Of a stretch of 64,000 bases of DNA, positions 33,272 through 40,766 are shown piece after piece; position 1 is the stretch's first letter, and every line of letters starts with the position of its first letter. The stretch comes from JAAYYM01 sp964638005 (GTDB lineage: Bacteria; Bacillota; Clostridia; Lachnospirales; Lachnospiraceae). The stretch covers positions 1 to 64,000 of the forward strand of contig CAZWXS010000002.1 of assembly GCA_964638005.1 (NCBI GenBank), given 5' to 3'. A program made the position numbers and the translations under genes. The notes below the pieces were generated by a model. That model searched no databases, was not told the DNA's origin, and saw only the letters and a list, made by a program, of their open reading frames with translations.

Positions 33272-34393
33272 ATGATAGATAAGAAGCGCATAATCATCTT
33301 AATATTGCTTGTGTGGATTTTCGGAATGAGCCTTCTTAGCATGGTGATGCCGAATCAGACATTTTCGCGCATGGAGAATCGTTATCTGGCAGAATTTCCG
33401 ACAGTGTCGCTCCGCAATGTTTTGGATGGGAGTTTCGAAGAGAAGTTTGAACTGTATCTGAACGATCATTTTGCCCTGCGGGATATATTTGTACGTCTTT
33501 CAAAGCTGAAATCATATGCATTGGGCATTCGTGAGTTTGGAGATGTCTATTATGCAAAAGACGATACATTGCTACGCAGGCTGAAACCGAATGAGGAGCG
33601 CGCATCTGCCAATACTGCGGCGATTGCGGAATATGCAAAAAATGCAGAGATTCCGGTTGATTTTGCTCTTATACCGGGTGCTGTCGCCATATGGAATGAA
33701 AAATTGCCTGATCATGTGCCAAATTATGATCAGGAGGCGGAGATTCAGAGAATATATGATTCCTTGGGCTCGAGTTATGTAAACTGCGTGGATATGTACG
33801 AAGCTTTGGCTTCACATGACACTGAATATATTTACTATCATACGGATCATCATTGGACCAGTTTAGGTGCATATTACGGATATGCAGCATATATCGACAC
33901 AATCGGACAGGCGGCGGCTTCAATCGCGGATTACAAAGATACGAGTTTGTCCGAAGCATTTTTGGGAACATTGTACTCAGATGCTCCGTTTCCGTGGATT
34001 GCGCCGGATGAAATTCATGCATATGTGCCTGATGAAAATATTTCGGTCACTGTATTTGACGGAATGGAATATCAGAACGGTGAACTGTATGTAAAAGACA
34101 ATCTGAAGGAGAAAAATCAATATACCGTTTTTCTCGGAGGAAATCAGCCGTTGATTACCGTACAAAGCCAGAAGACACAAGGCGAGAAGCTGCTCATTGT
34201 ACGTGACTCTTATATGGACAGCATGACTCCGTTTCTGACGACTCAATTTTCAGAGATACATTTGATTGACCCACGTTATTACAAACAAGAACTCAGTTCC
34301 TATATTGAAGAACATGATATTGACAGAGTTCTAATCTGTATGAGCTTGTCTTCGTATATGGAAAGCAGCGGTTTGTTGCCAATCTTAAAGTGA
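33272..34393 (+). CDS. DHHW-family (AlgX/AlgJ-like) secreted O-acetyltransferase partner
   Basis: 373 residues. An N-terminal membrane segment (IIILILLVWIFGMSLLSMVM) anchors an extracellular domain. The family motif is YYHTDHHWTSLGAYYGY near residues 191-207, with VDFALIPGAVAIWNEKLP earlier and LLIVRDSYMDSMTPFL supplying a likely active-site serine. Such proteins take the acetyl group from the MBOAT partner and place it on a polymer. It follows the MBOAT gene by 18 bases, so the two form one unit. Its end is followed by an imperfect hairpin and the second palindromic element. Confidence 0.85.
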   Translation: MIDKKRIIILILLVWIFGMSLLSMVMPNQTFSRMENRYLAEFPTVSLRNVLDGSFEEKFELYLNDHFALRDIFVRLSKLKSYALGIREFGDVYYAKDDTLLRRLKPNEERASANTAAIAEYAKNAEIPVDFALIPGAVAIWNEKLPDHVPNYDQEAEIQRIYDSLGSSYVNCVDMYEALASHDTEYIYYHTDHHWTSLGAYYGYAAYIDTIGQAAASIADYKDTSLSEAFLGTLYSDAPFPWIAPDEIHAYVPDENISVTVFDGMEYQNGELYVKDNLKEKNQYTVFLGGNQPLITVQSQKTQGEKLLIVRDSYMDSMTPFLTTQFSEIHLIDPRYYKQELSSYIEEHDIDRVLICMSLSSYMESSGLLPILK

Positions 34394-34539
34394 CGAGCAG
34401 GCCAATAAATTTTGCTGATGCCAGAGAATGGTCATATGATTAAGTTTATTCCCAATGAGAGAAAAAAGGACTTTAGTATTTACAATATGATTTATAACTT
34501 ATTTACTTTATTAAATCGTACGATAATATAAAGTGGACT

Positions 34540-34572
34540 CCCTACTTAGAACAGGATTTGTCAGCAGTAGGG
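34540..34572. other. Inverted repeat after the DHHW gene
   Basis: CCCTACT (34540-34546) pairs with AGTAGGG (34566-34572) around a 19-base loop. There is no T-tract. It sits where the left arm of the palindromic element would be expected in this copy, so it may be what remains of a different insertion or a transcript-end structure. The 146 bases before it hold nothing I can support. Confidence 0.4.
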
Positions 34573-34579
34573 CTCTAAA

Positions 34580-35109
34580 TTGAAATCTCGCTTTCAAGCC
34601 TGATTTGCTCTTGAAATATGCATTGTGGGATGTATATGATTTTTTCTCATGCCTACGTCCCATTTTCAACAAATTCCCATCAGAAAAAGTACTATATATT
34701 ATGACTATGGGATGTATATAGAATAAATCATCCTCTACGTCCCGCTTTTGAACAAAAGGCGTGACGTAATGCATCGAAAAAATCATATACATCACATTTT
34801 ATTTGATTTAGGTCGATTTCTCTTAGAAAAAAGCAGAGAAATGTGATGTACCTGCAAGAAAAAAAGATATACATCACACAGAAGAAATGTAATATGAGAA
34901 AAAAAGAAATATGCATGTCAATATTGATGATATATGTAAATTGTTTCGAAATATGAGACTGTAAATTAAAATGTAGTCCGCCATGCACCTCGATTCCGCT
35001 AGCGCTGCATCTCGGTCACGGGCTTCGCCCTATGAATAGAGACAAAGAAGCGTTTGCTTATGTGCGAGCACAACACAAATGCTTCTTTGTCTCTATTCGC
35101 ATGGCTCAT
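34580..35109. repeat. Palindromic non-coding element, copy 2 (core plus right arm only)
   Basis: This 530-bp stretch aligns in the same orientation with 17281-17811, at roughly 90 percent identity by eye. The four stem-loops lie at 34627-34661, 34709-34743, 34761-34795 and 34843-34877; every arm pair is offset by exactly 27 bases, and the units start 82, 52 and 82 bases apart. The right arm (34978-35109) keeps the long hairpin at 35035-35097 with the same stem as the right arm of copy 1. The left arm is missing. No protein is encoded. It lies between the DHHW gene and the YtrA-type regulator. Confidence 0.85.
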
Positions 35110-35127
35110 GGTTATTAGGAATTTCCA

Positions 35128-35176
35128 AAAAGACACTTACTTCTACCGTGCTCATTAAGGTAAGTATCTTTTCTAT
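35128..35176. terminator. Long hairpin with T-tract, probable terminator
   Basis: AAAAGACACTTAC (35128-35140) pairs with GTAAGTATCTTTT (35161-35173) with a single mismatch, and the T-run is part of the stem end. The mirror A-run on the other side could let it work in both directions. Confidence 0.55.
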
Positions 35177-35179
35177 TGG

Positions 35180-35213
35180 CAAGAGACTTCATATTGCAAG
35201 AGACTTCATATTT
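35180..35213 (+). repeat. Perfect 17-bp tandem duplication upstream of the YtrA-type regulator
   Basis: GCAAGAGACTTCATATT occurs twice without a gap, at 35180-35196 and 35197-35213. The second copy ends at the -35 of the predicted promoter, so the pair could be an activator site or a recent slippage product. Confidence 0.7.
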
Positions 35214-35240
35214 ACAAAAAAGTATACTTGTGCTAGTATG
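35212..35240 (+). promoter_or_regulatory. Promoter and operator of the YtrA-type regulator/clpC operon
   Basis: TTTACA (35212-35217), a 17-bp spacer and TAGTAT (35235-35240) form a promoter. A dyad, ATACT-N6-AGTAT (35225-35240), overlaps the -10. YtrA-type regulators usually repress their own operon through a dyad over the promoter, so autoregulation is likely. Confidence 0.5.
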
Positions 35241-35290
35241 TATATAACAAAAGATTTGTGTCAAAGATACATGCAAAGAAGGTGAGCAGT

Positions 35291-35665
35291 ATGATTATTG
35301 AAGTACAGATTGATTTTAATAGTGATGAGGCCATCTATATGCAGCTTAGGAACCAGATCATTCTGGGCGTGGCGACGTCCCGTATACAGGAAGGGGATAT
35401 GCTGCCATCGGTCAGACAGCTGGCGGATGACATCGGTATTAACATGCATACTGTCAATAAGGCATATACGGTGCTTAGACAAGAGGGTATCGTTAAGGTA
35501 GACAGACGTCATGGTGCCGTGATAGCGATCGATATCGATAAGCTCAAGGCGATTGAAGAGATGAGACATGATCTGCTGGTGGTGCTTGCGAAGGGCTGCT
35601 TGAAGAATGTATCTCGTGATGAGGTGCATGCACTGATTGATGAGATCTATGACGAATATAATTAA
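35291..35665 (+). CDS. GntR-family regulator, YtrA subfamily
   Basis: 124 residues. The winged helix reads AIYMQLRNQIILGVATSRIQ, then GDMLPSVRQLADDIGINMHT and VNKAYTVLRQEGIVKV. The short C-terminal tail of about 50 residues, without a FadR- or UTRA-type ligand domain, is the YtrA pattern. Such repressors normally control an ABC transporter operon; here the next gene, 14 bases on, is clpC. The ATG at 35291 has AAGGTGAG upstream, and the frame from 35258 has none. A dyad over the promoter suggests it represses its own operon. Confidence 0.88.
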   Translation: MIIEVQIDFNSDEAIYMQLRNQIILGVATSRIQEGDMLPSVRQLADDIGINMHTVNKAYTVLRQEGIVKVDRRHGAVIAIDIDKLKAIEEMRHDLLVVLAKGCLKNVSRDEVHALIDEIYDEYN

Positions 35666-35679
35666 GGAGGGCATTACAC

Positions 35680-38133
35680 ATGCCAATGCAGTATACTGAA
35701 AAGGCTCAGCGTGCGCTGGACCTTGCATTTAAAATATCAAGAGAATTGAAACACGGTTATGTGGGTTCCGAGCATATTCTGCTGGGACTTTTACGGGAAG
35801 GGACAGGAGTTGCTTCCAAGGTTCTCTTCAGCAACGGAGTAGAGGAGGATCAACTGATCGAATTGATTGAACAGCTGATTGCACCTGATCAGGCGGTGGC
35901 TGTGGCAGAGCGTGACGGATTCACGCCGCGGGCACAGGACATTCTGGAGGGAGGCCGACAGGAGGCTGTCAGATTCAAGTATAACGGAATCGGTACAGAA
36001 CATTTGCTGTTAGCCATCATTAAGGATCCCGTGAGCGTAGCCGCAAGACTGCTTACGACAGTCGGGGTCAATCTGCAGAAGATGTATGCGGAGATATTGC
36101 TGTCCATCGGAGAGGATCCTTCCAAATATGCGGAAGAGATACAGGGAATGAAGGGCGGTAAGAAAAAGACGAAGAGTCCTACACAGACGTTGGATCAGTA
36201 CAGCAGGGATCTGACAGCACTGGCAATAGAAGGCAAGCTGGATCCGGTCATCGGAAGAAAGACGGAGATTACGCGTATCATCCAGACGTTGAGCAGACGT
36301 ACCAAGAACAATCCGTGTCTGATCGGTGATCCGGGAGTGGGCAAGACGGCAATTGTCGAAGGACTTGCTATGCGTATCGTGTCAGGTGACGTTCCTAATA
36401 CGGTCAAGAATAAGAGAGTGCTGACCCTGGATCTGTCAGGCATGATCGCAGGCAGCAAATACCGTGGCGAATTTGAGGAGCGTATCAAGCGCGTGATTAA
36501 GGAAATCATATCGGCGGGTGATATCCTGCTCTTTGTGGATGAGCTGCACACCATCATCGGTGCAGGCGGAGCGGAAGGGGCGATCGATGCCTCCAATATT
36601 CTGAAGCCCTCCCTTGCAAGAGGCGAGATACAGCTGATCGGTGCGACTACCTATGATGAGTACCGCAAGCATATAGAGAAGGACGCAGCTCTGGAACGCA
36701 GATTCCAGCCGATTACGGTAGAGGAACCCGCCATATCGGTTGCGATAGAGATATTACAGGGAATCAAAAGCAAATATGAGGAGCATCACGGTGTAACGAT
36801 TACGGATGCGGCGATTACGGCAGCTGTCAATATGTCCGAGCGATATATCAATGACAGAAAATTGCCCGATAAGGCTATAGATTTGATGGATGAGGCATCT
36901 GCAAAGAGCCGGCTGTCCAAGATGGGCAGACCTGCGTCTCTTGAAAAGGCAGCGGAAGAGCTTAAGCAGATGGAAAATGAAAAGATCGCACTTCTGAAGG
37001 AAGGCAAGTACGCGGAAGCAGGTGTACTGGGCAGACAGCAGGAGAAGCTAAAGACCTCCTATGACAGAAGGCTTGCCCGATATGAGAAGGGATTAAATGA
37101 CAATCGTCCGGTCGTAGATGAAAATGAGATTGCAGATATCGTATCCGAATGGACCAAGATACCTGTGAAGAAGCTGGTGGAAGCAGAAGGCAGGAAGCTG
37201 GTTCGTATGGAAAGTGAACTGCAGAAAAGGGTCATCGGACAGGATGAGGCGGTTACAGCGGTTTCCAAGGCAATCAAGCGCAGCAGGGTCGGGCTGAAGG
37301 CACCGAATCGCCCGATAGGATCATTTTTGTTTCTCGGACCTACGGGTGTCGGTAAGACAGAACTCTCAAAGGCACTTACGGAAGTACTTTTTGGCAGCGA
37401 GAATGCTATGATTCGCGTGGATATGTCCGAATATATGGAGAAGCATACGGTTTCCAAGCTCATCGGTTCACCTCCGGGGTATGTCGGATTCGACGAAGGT
37501 GGACAGCTGTCAGAGAAGATCAGGCGTAATCCTTATTCGGTTGTTCTGTTTGATGAGATAGAAAAGGCACATCCGGATGTATTCAATGTGCTGTTACAGG
37601 TACTTGATGACGGACATATCACAGATTCCACGGGACGCAAGGTCAGCTTCAAGAACTGTGTCATCATCATGACATCAAATGCGGGTGCACAGCGTATTGT
37701 AGATCCTAAGAAACTGGGATTTTCGGCGAAGGAAGATGAGAAGCAGGATTACAATAAGATGAAGTCAGGTGTTATGGAAGAGGTAAAACGTATCTTCAAG
37801 CCGGAGTTCATCAACCGTATAGATGAGATCATCGTGTTCCATGCACTGAACAAGGAGAATATGAAACAGATCGTGACACTCCTGATCAAGGATCTCAGTC
37901 GACGTGCCGAAAGTCAGATGAAGATTCATCTGACAGTGCGTGATACGGTAAAGAATCACATTGTGGAAAAGGGCGCCGATAAAAAATATGGTGCAAGACC
38001 TCTTAAGCGTGCAATCCAAAATATGCTGGAAGATAAACTGGCTGAGGAAGTGTTAAACCATCGTATCAAACAAGGTGACGAGGTTATCGTATCCATGGCA
38101 AAGGGTGAGATTGTTTTTTCGGTCAAGAAGTAG
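35680..38133 (+). CDS. clpC: ATP-dependent Clp protease ATPase subunit ClpC
   Basis: 817 residues, the standard length. Two N-terminal Clp repeats (YTEKAQRALDLAFKISRELK onward), the first AAA domain with GDPGVGKTAIVEG and LLFVDELHTIIGAGGAEGA, a middle domain around 390-470, and the second AAA domain with LGPTGVGKTELSKAL and VVLFDEIEKAHPDVFNVLLQ. It unfolds proteins for ClpP. In Bacillus and many relatives clpC follows ctsR-mcsA-mcsB; here it follows a YtrA-type regulator instead, so its control probably differs. AAGGAGGG precedes the ATG. Confidence 0.96.
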   Translation: MPMQYTEKAQRALDLAFKISRELKHGYVGSEHILLGLLREGTGVASKVLFSNGVEEDQLIELIEQLIAPDQAVAVAERDGFTPRAQDILEGGRQEAVRFKYNGIGTEHLLLAIIKDPVSVAARLLTTVGVNLQKMYAEILLSIGEDPSKYAEEIQGMKGGKKKTKSPTQTLDQYSRDLTALAIEGKLDPVIGRKTEITRIIQTLSRRTKNNPCLIGDPGVGKTAIVEGLAMRIVSGDVPNTVKNKRVLTLDLSGMIAGSKYRGEFEERIKRVIKEIISAGDILLFVDELHTIIGAGGAEGAIDASNILKPSLARGEIQLIGATTYDEYRKHIEKDAALERRFQPITVEEPAISVAIEILQGIKSKYEEHHGVTITDAAITAAVNMSERYINDRKLPDKAIDLMDEASAKSRLSKMGRPASLEKAAEELKQMENEKIALLKEGKYAEAGVLGRQQEKLKTSYDRRLARYEKGLNDNRPVVDENEIADIVSEWTKIPVKKLVEAEGRKLVRMESELQKRVIGQDEAVTAVSKAIKRSRVGLKAPNRPIGSFLFLGPTGVGKTELSKALTEVLFGSENAMIRVDMSEYMEKHTVSKLIGSPPGYVGFDEGGQLSEKIRRNPYSVVLFDEIEKAHPDVFNVLLQVLDDGHITDSTGRKVSFKNCVIIMTSNAGAQRIVDPKKLGFSAKEDEKQDYNKMKSGVMEEVKRIFKPEFINRIDEIIVFHALNKENMKQIVTLLIKDLSRRAESQMKIHLTVRDTVKNHIVEKGADKKYGARPLKRAIQNMLEDKLAEEVLNHRIKQGDEVIVSMAKGEIVFSVKK

Positions 38134-38140
38134 AATGTCG

Positions 38141-38169
38141 TTGTCAGAAACCAACCGATGATGTACAAT
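38141..38169 (+). promoter_or_regulatory. Promoter downstream of clpC
   Basis: TTGTCA (38141-38146), a 17-bp spacer and TACAAT (38164-38169) match the consensus at five of six bases each. It lies 74 bp before the small unknown gene, so that gene and radA may form a unit separate from clpC. Confidence 0.6.
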
Positions 38170-38242
38170 GAAACTATCAGCTGAAGCAAGAAGAACGGCT
38201 GCAACACACTAACAAAAGCTTGTCAACAGGAGGACAAAAGAA

Positions 38243-38656
38243 ATGTCAGTAGTACAGGAATTAATTCGTACAGAAGAGAATGGAACCATCAGCTTTGGTA
38301 ACCACGAACTTGCAGAGAAGGCTAAGAAGGAAGATTACGAATTCGGCGGTAATCTGTACAAGGTAAAGACATCCGCGGGCATGACCAAATTGGAGCGGGA
38401 TGGGATGTTTGTCTATGAATCAGTTCCGGGAACAAGTGTGAATGATTTTAAAGTAACGGCAGACGGAGTTACTTTTTTGGTAGAGGGTTCTGAGGATGCA
38501 CAGATTACAATCGGCCTGGCAGAGGATACGGAGTATGAAGTATTCGTTGCCGGAAGCAGTGTCGGCATCATGAAGACAAACCTTGGCGGCAAGCTGAATA
38601 TCAGTGCGGAGCTTGCAGGTGAGGGTGAGGTTCAGATTAAGGTACAAAGTAAATAA
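38243..38656 (+). CDS. Conserved small protein of unknown function
   Basis: 137 residues with no signal peptide or membrane segment. The start SVVQELIRTEENGTISFGNH, then YKVKTSAGMTKLERDGMFVY and MKTNLGGKLNISAELAG near the end, look well ordered and mostly beta. I remember close relatives in many Lachnospiraceae, sometimes auto-labelled endosialidase, a name nothing here supports. AGGAGGAC lies upstream of the ATG, and a promoter at 38141-38169 serves it. The radA gene follows after 22 bases, so it may be expressed with DNA-repair functions. Function unknown. Confidence 0.8.
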   Translation: MSVVQELIRTEENGTISFGNHELAEKAKKEDYEFGGNLYKVKTSAGMTKLERDGMFVYESVPGTSVNDFKVTADGVTFLVEGSEDAQITIGLAEDTEYEVFVAGSSVGIMKTNLGGKLNISAELAGEGEVQIKVQSK

Positions 38657-38678
38657 TAAACAGAAAGCAGCAGTGCTC

Positions 38679-40046
38679 ATGGCAAAGGGAAAGACGACGA
38701 CTGTATTCTTCTGCGGAGAGTGCGGACACGAATCATCCAAGTGGATGGGACAGTGTCCGGCGTGCAAGGCATGGAACTCTTTCGTAGAAGAGACAGTGAA
38801 GAAGTCCACCGGAACGGGGACGGCAAAGACTGTGGCGGCAGGCGGACAGGAACCTGCAAGTCTTTCATCCATTGAACTGACGGAGGATGAGAGGGTATTG
38901 ACGCATATAGGAGAGTTGGACAGAGTATTGGGAGGCGGTATCGTACCGGGCTCCCTTGTTTTAGTTGGAGGCGATCCGGGTATCGGCAAGTCTACGCTTC
39001 TTTTGCAGGTGTGCAAATATCTGTCCGATGACAAGCGCAAGGTGTTATATATTTCAGGGGAAGAGTCTCTCAAGCAGATTAAGCTCAGGGCGCTTCGCAT
39101 CGGCGAATTTACGGAATCCCTTCTGCTGTTGTGTGAGACAAATCTGGAACTCATAGAAGCGGTCATACGAAAGACACAGCCGGAGACGGTGGTCATTGAT
39201 TCTATCCAGACGATGTACAGTGAGGACATCGGTTCGGCACCGGGGTCTGTATCACAGGTGCGCGAATCTACCAATATCCTGATGCATCTTGCAAAGGGGT
39301 TGGGCATTTCAGTCTTCATCGTGGGACATGTGACCAAGGAGGGTACCGTGGCAGGTCCTCGTGTGCTTGAGCATATGGTCGATACAGTGCTCTATTTTGA
39401 GGGGGACAGACATGCGGCATATCGAATCCTGCGGGGAGTCAAGAACCGCTTTGGTTCGACCAATGAAATCGGTGTGTTCGAGATGCGTGAAACAGGCCTG
39501 GAGGAGGTAGCTAATCCGTCGGAGTTTATGTTAAACGGTCGTCCGGAGAATGCTTCCGGCTCTGTCGTGACATGTTCCATTGAGGGGACAAGACCGATTT
39601 TGGTGGAGATTCAGGCACTTGTCTGCAGGACGAACTTTGGAATTCCGCGGCGTCAGGCTACCGGTACGGATTTTAACCGTGTCAATCTGCTGATGGCTGT
39701 TCTGGAGAAACGTATCGGATTACAGATGGCAGATTGTGATGCTTATGTGAATATTGCGGGCGGAATGAAATTATCGGAGCCTGCGATTGATCTTGGGATT
39801 GCACTTGCAATCGTTTCAAGTTTTAAGAATCGGGCAATTGATGAGAAGCTGATTGCATTCGGAGAGATCGGTCTGAGCGGAGAGGTGCGCGCCGTCAGTA
39901 TGGCGGAGACCCGTGTGCAGGAGGCACAGAAGCTTGGCTTTACGATTTGTATCGTACCGGAGAGTTCCCTGCCCTCATTGAAAAAGGTGAAGGGTATGAA
40001 GCTGATCGGTGTGAAATCTGTACAAGAAGCGATTGATTTCATATAA
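38679..40046 (+). CDS. radA: DNA repair protein RadA
   Basis: 455 residues. An N-terminal zinc finger (VFFCGECGHESSKWMGQCPA) is followed by a RecA-like domain with Walker A GGDPGIGKSTLLLQ, the RadA motif KNRFGSTNEIGVFEM, and a C-terminal Lon-like domain (NIAGGMKLSEPAIDLGIALA). It promotes branch migration in recombinational repair. The ATG at 38679 begins the zinc finger module; the frame extends to 38604 but overlaps the previous gene. The ribosome site is weak (AGAAAGCAG), which suggests coupling to the upstream gene. Confidence 0.95.
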   Translation: MAKGKTTTVFFCGECGHESSKWMGQCPACKAWNSFVEETVKKSTGTGTAKTVAAGGQEPASLSSIELTEDERVLTHIGELDRVLGGGIVPGSLVLVGGDPGIGKSTLLLQVCKYLSDDKRKVLYISGEESLKQIKLRALRIGEFTESLLLLCETNLELIEAVIRKTQPETVVIDSIQTMYSEDIGSAPGSVSQVRESTNILMHLAKGLGISVFIVGHVTKEGTVAGPRVLEHMVDTVLYFEGDRHAAYRILRGVKNRFGSTNEIGVFEMRETGLEEVANPSEFMLNGRPENASGSVVTCSIEGTRPILVEIQALVCRTNFGIPRRQATGTDFNRVNLLMAVLEKRIGLQMADCDAYVNIAGGMKLSEPAIDLGIALAIVSSFKNRAIDEKLIAFGEIGLSGEVRAVSMAETRVQEAQKLGFTICIVPESSLPSLKKVKGMKLIGVKSVQEAIDFI

Positions 40047-40082
40047 ATAATGCCGAAATTTCTTTAAACGACATAGATTCTG

Positions 40083-40111
40083 TTGACAGAGTGACATCAG
40101 TGTCATAAGAT
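40083..40111 (+). promoter_or_regulatory. Promoter with TetR-type operator
   Basis: TTGACA (40083-40088), a 17-bp spacer and TAAGAT (40106-40111). The spacer contains a perfect dyad, TGACA-TCAG-TGTCA (40092-40105). A TetR-family gene starts 45 bp downstream, so the dyad is probably its own operator. Confidence 0.6.
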
Positions 40112-40156
40112 AGAAAAGTAGGTCAATTTGTCCCGGAAACGAACAGGAGAGGCTGA

Positions 40157-40744
40157 ATGGGAGAGAAATCAGAGCAGAAGAAAGCATATATCTTGGAAGT
40201 GGCCAGAAAAGTATTTATGGAGAAGGGATACAAGAATGTGACCATGAAGGATATCGTAGAAGCATGCGATATCAGCAGGGGTGGTCTGTATCTGTACTTT
40301 GAAAGTACAGCCGAGATATTTTTAGAGGTATTGCAGAAGGAGCAGGAAGACACGGACGATGCTCTTGAGCAGACATTAGAAAGGGAAATGACAGTGGCAG
40401 ATATCATGGCACTGTTCTTTAAGGAGCAGAAGAAGGAAATCCTGAGTGTACAGGATAATCTCACGATTGCAACCTATGAATTTTTCTTTGAAACCAAGCT
40501 TCCGAAGAAGGAAAATATAGCGCGCAGACAATTTGAAATGGGTGTAAAGCTTCTTGCTGAGATGATTGATGCAGGAGTTTTTACAGGAGAATTATACTGT
40601 GAAGATTCTATAGCTGCAGCCAAGAATATGATGTTCGTGATTGAAGGGCTGAAGGTTGCCAGCAAGACAATCGGTGTATCGGAGAAGACAGTTGATCAGC
40701 AGTTACTGTATATGATGCAGGGGCTGGTTGTTGAAGAGGAATAG
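40157..40744 (+). CDS. TetR-family transcriptional regulator
   Basis: 195 residues. The N-terminal helix-turn-helix reads ARKVFMEKGYKNVTMKDIVE followed by ACDISRGGLYLYFESTAEIF, a standard TetR DNA-binding domain. The C-terminal helical domain is of the kind that binds a small ligand. ACAGGAGAGG lies upstream of the ATG. A dyad in its promoter (40092-40105) suggests autorepression. The purL gene follows 22 bases downstream and may be read through from the same promoter; no efflux gene is adjacent. Ligand unknown. Confidence 0.88.
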   Translation: MGEKSEQKKAYILEVARKVFMEKGYKNVTMKDIVEACDISRGGLYLYFESTAEIFLEVLQKEQEDTDDALEQTLEREMTVADIMALFFKEQKKEILSVQDNLTIATYEFFFETKLPKKENIARRQFEMGVKLLAEMIDAGVFTGELYCEDSIAAAKNMMFVIEGLKVASKTIGVSEKTVDQQLLYMMQGLVVEEE

Positions 40745-40766
40745 GCAGGAGAATAGGAGAGAAGAA

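Noticed and set aside
40745..40766. Purine riboswitch or PurR box before purL
   Set aside because: The 22-bp gap after the TetR gene has no room for a riboswitch and no PurR-like palindrome was seen.
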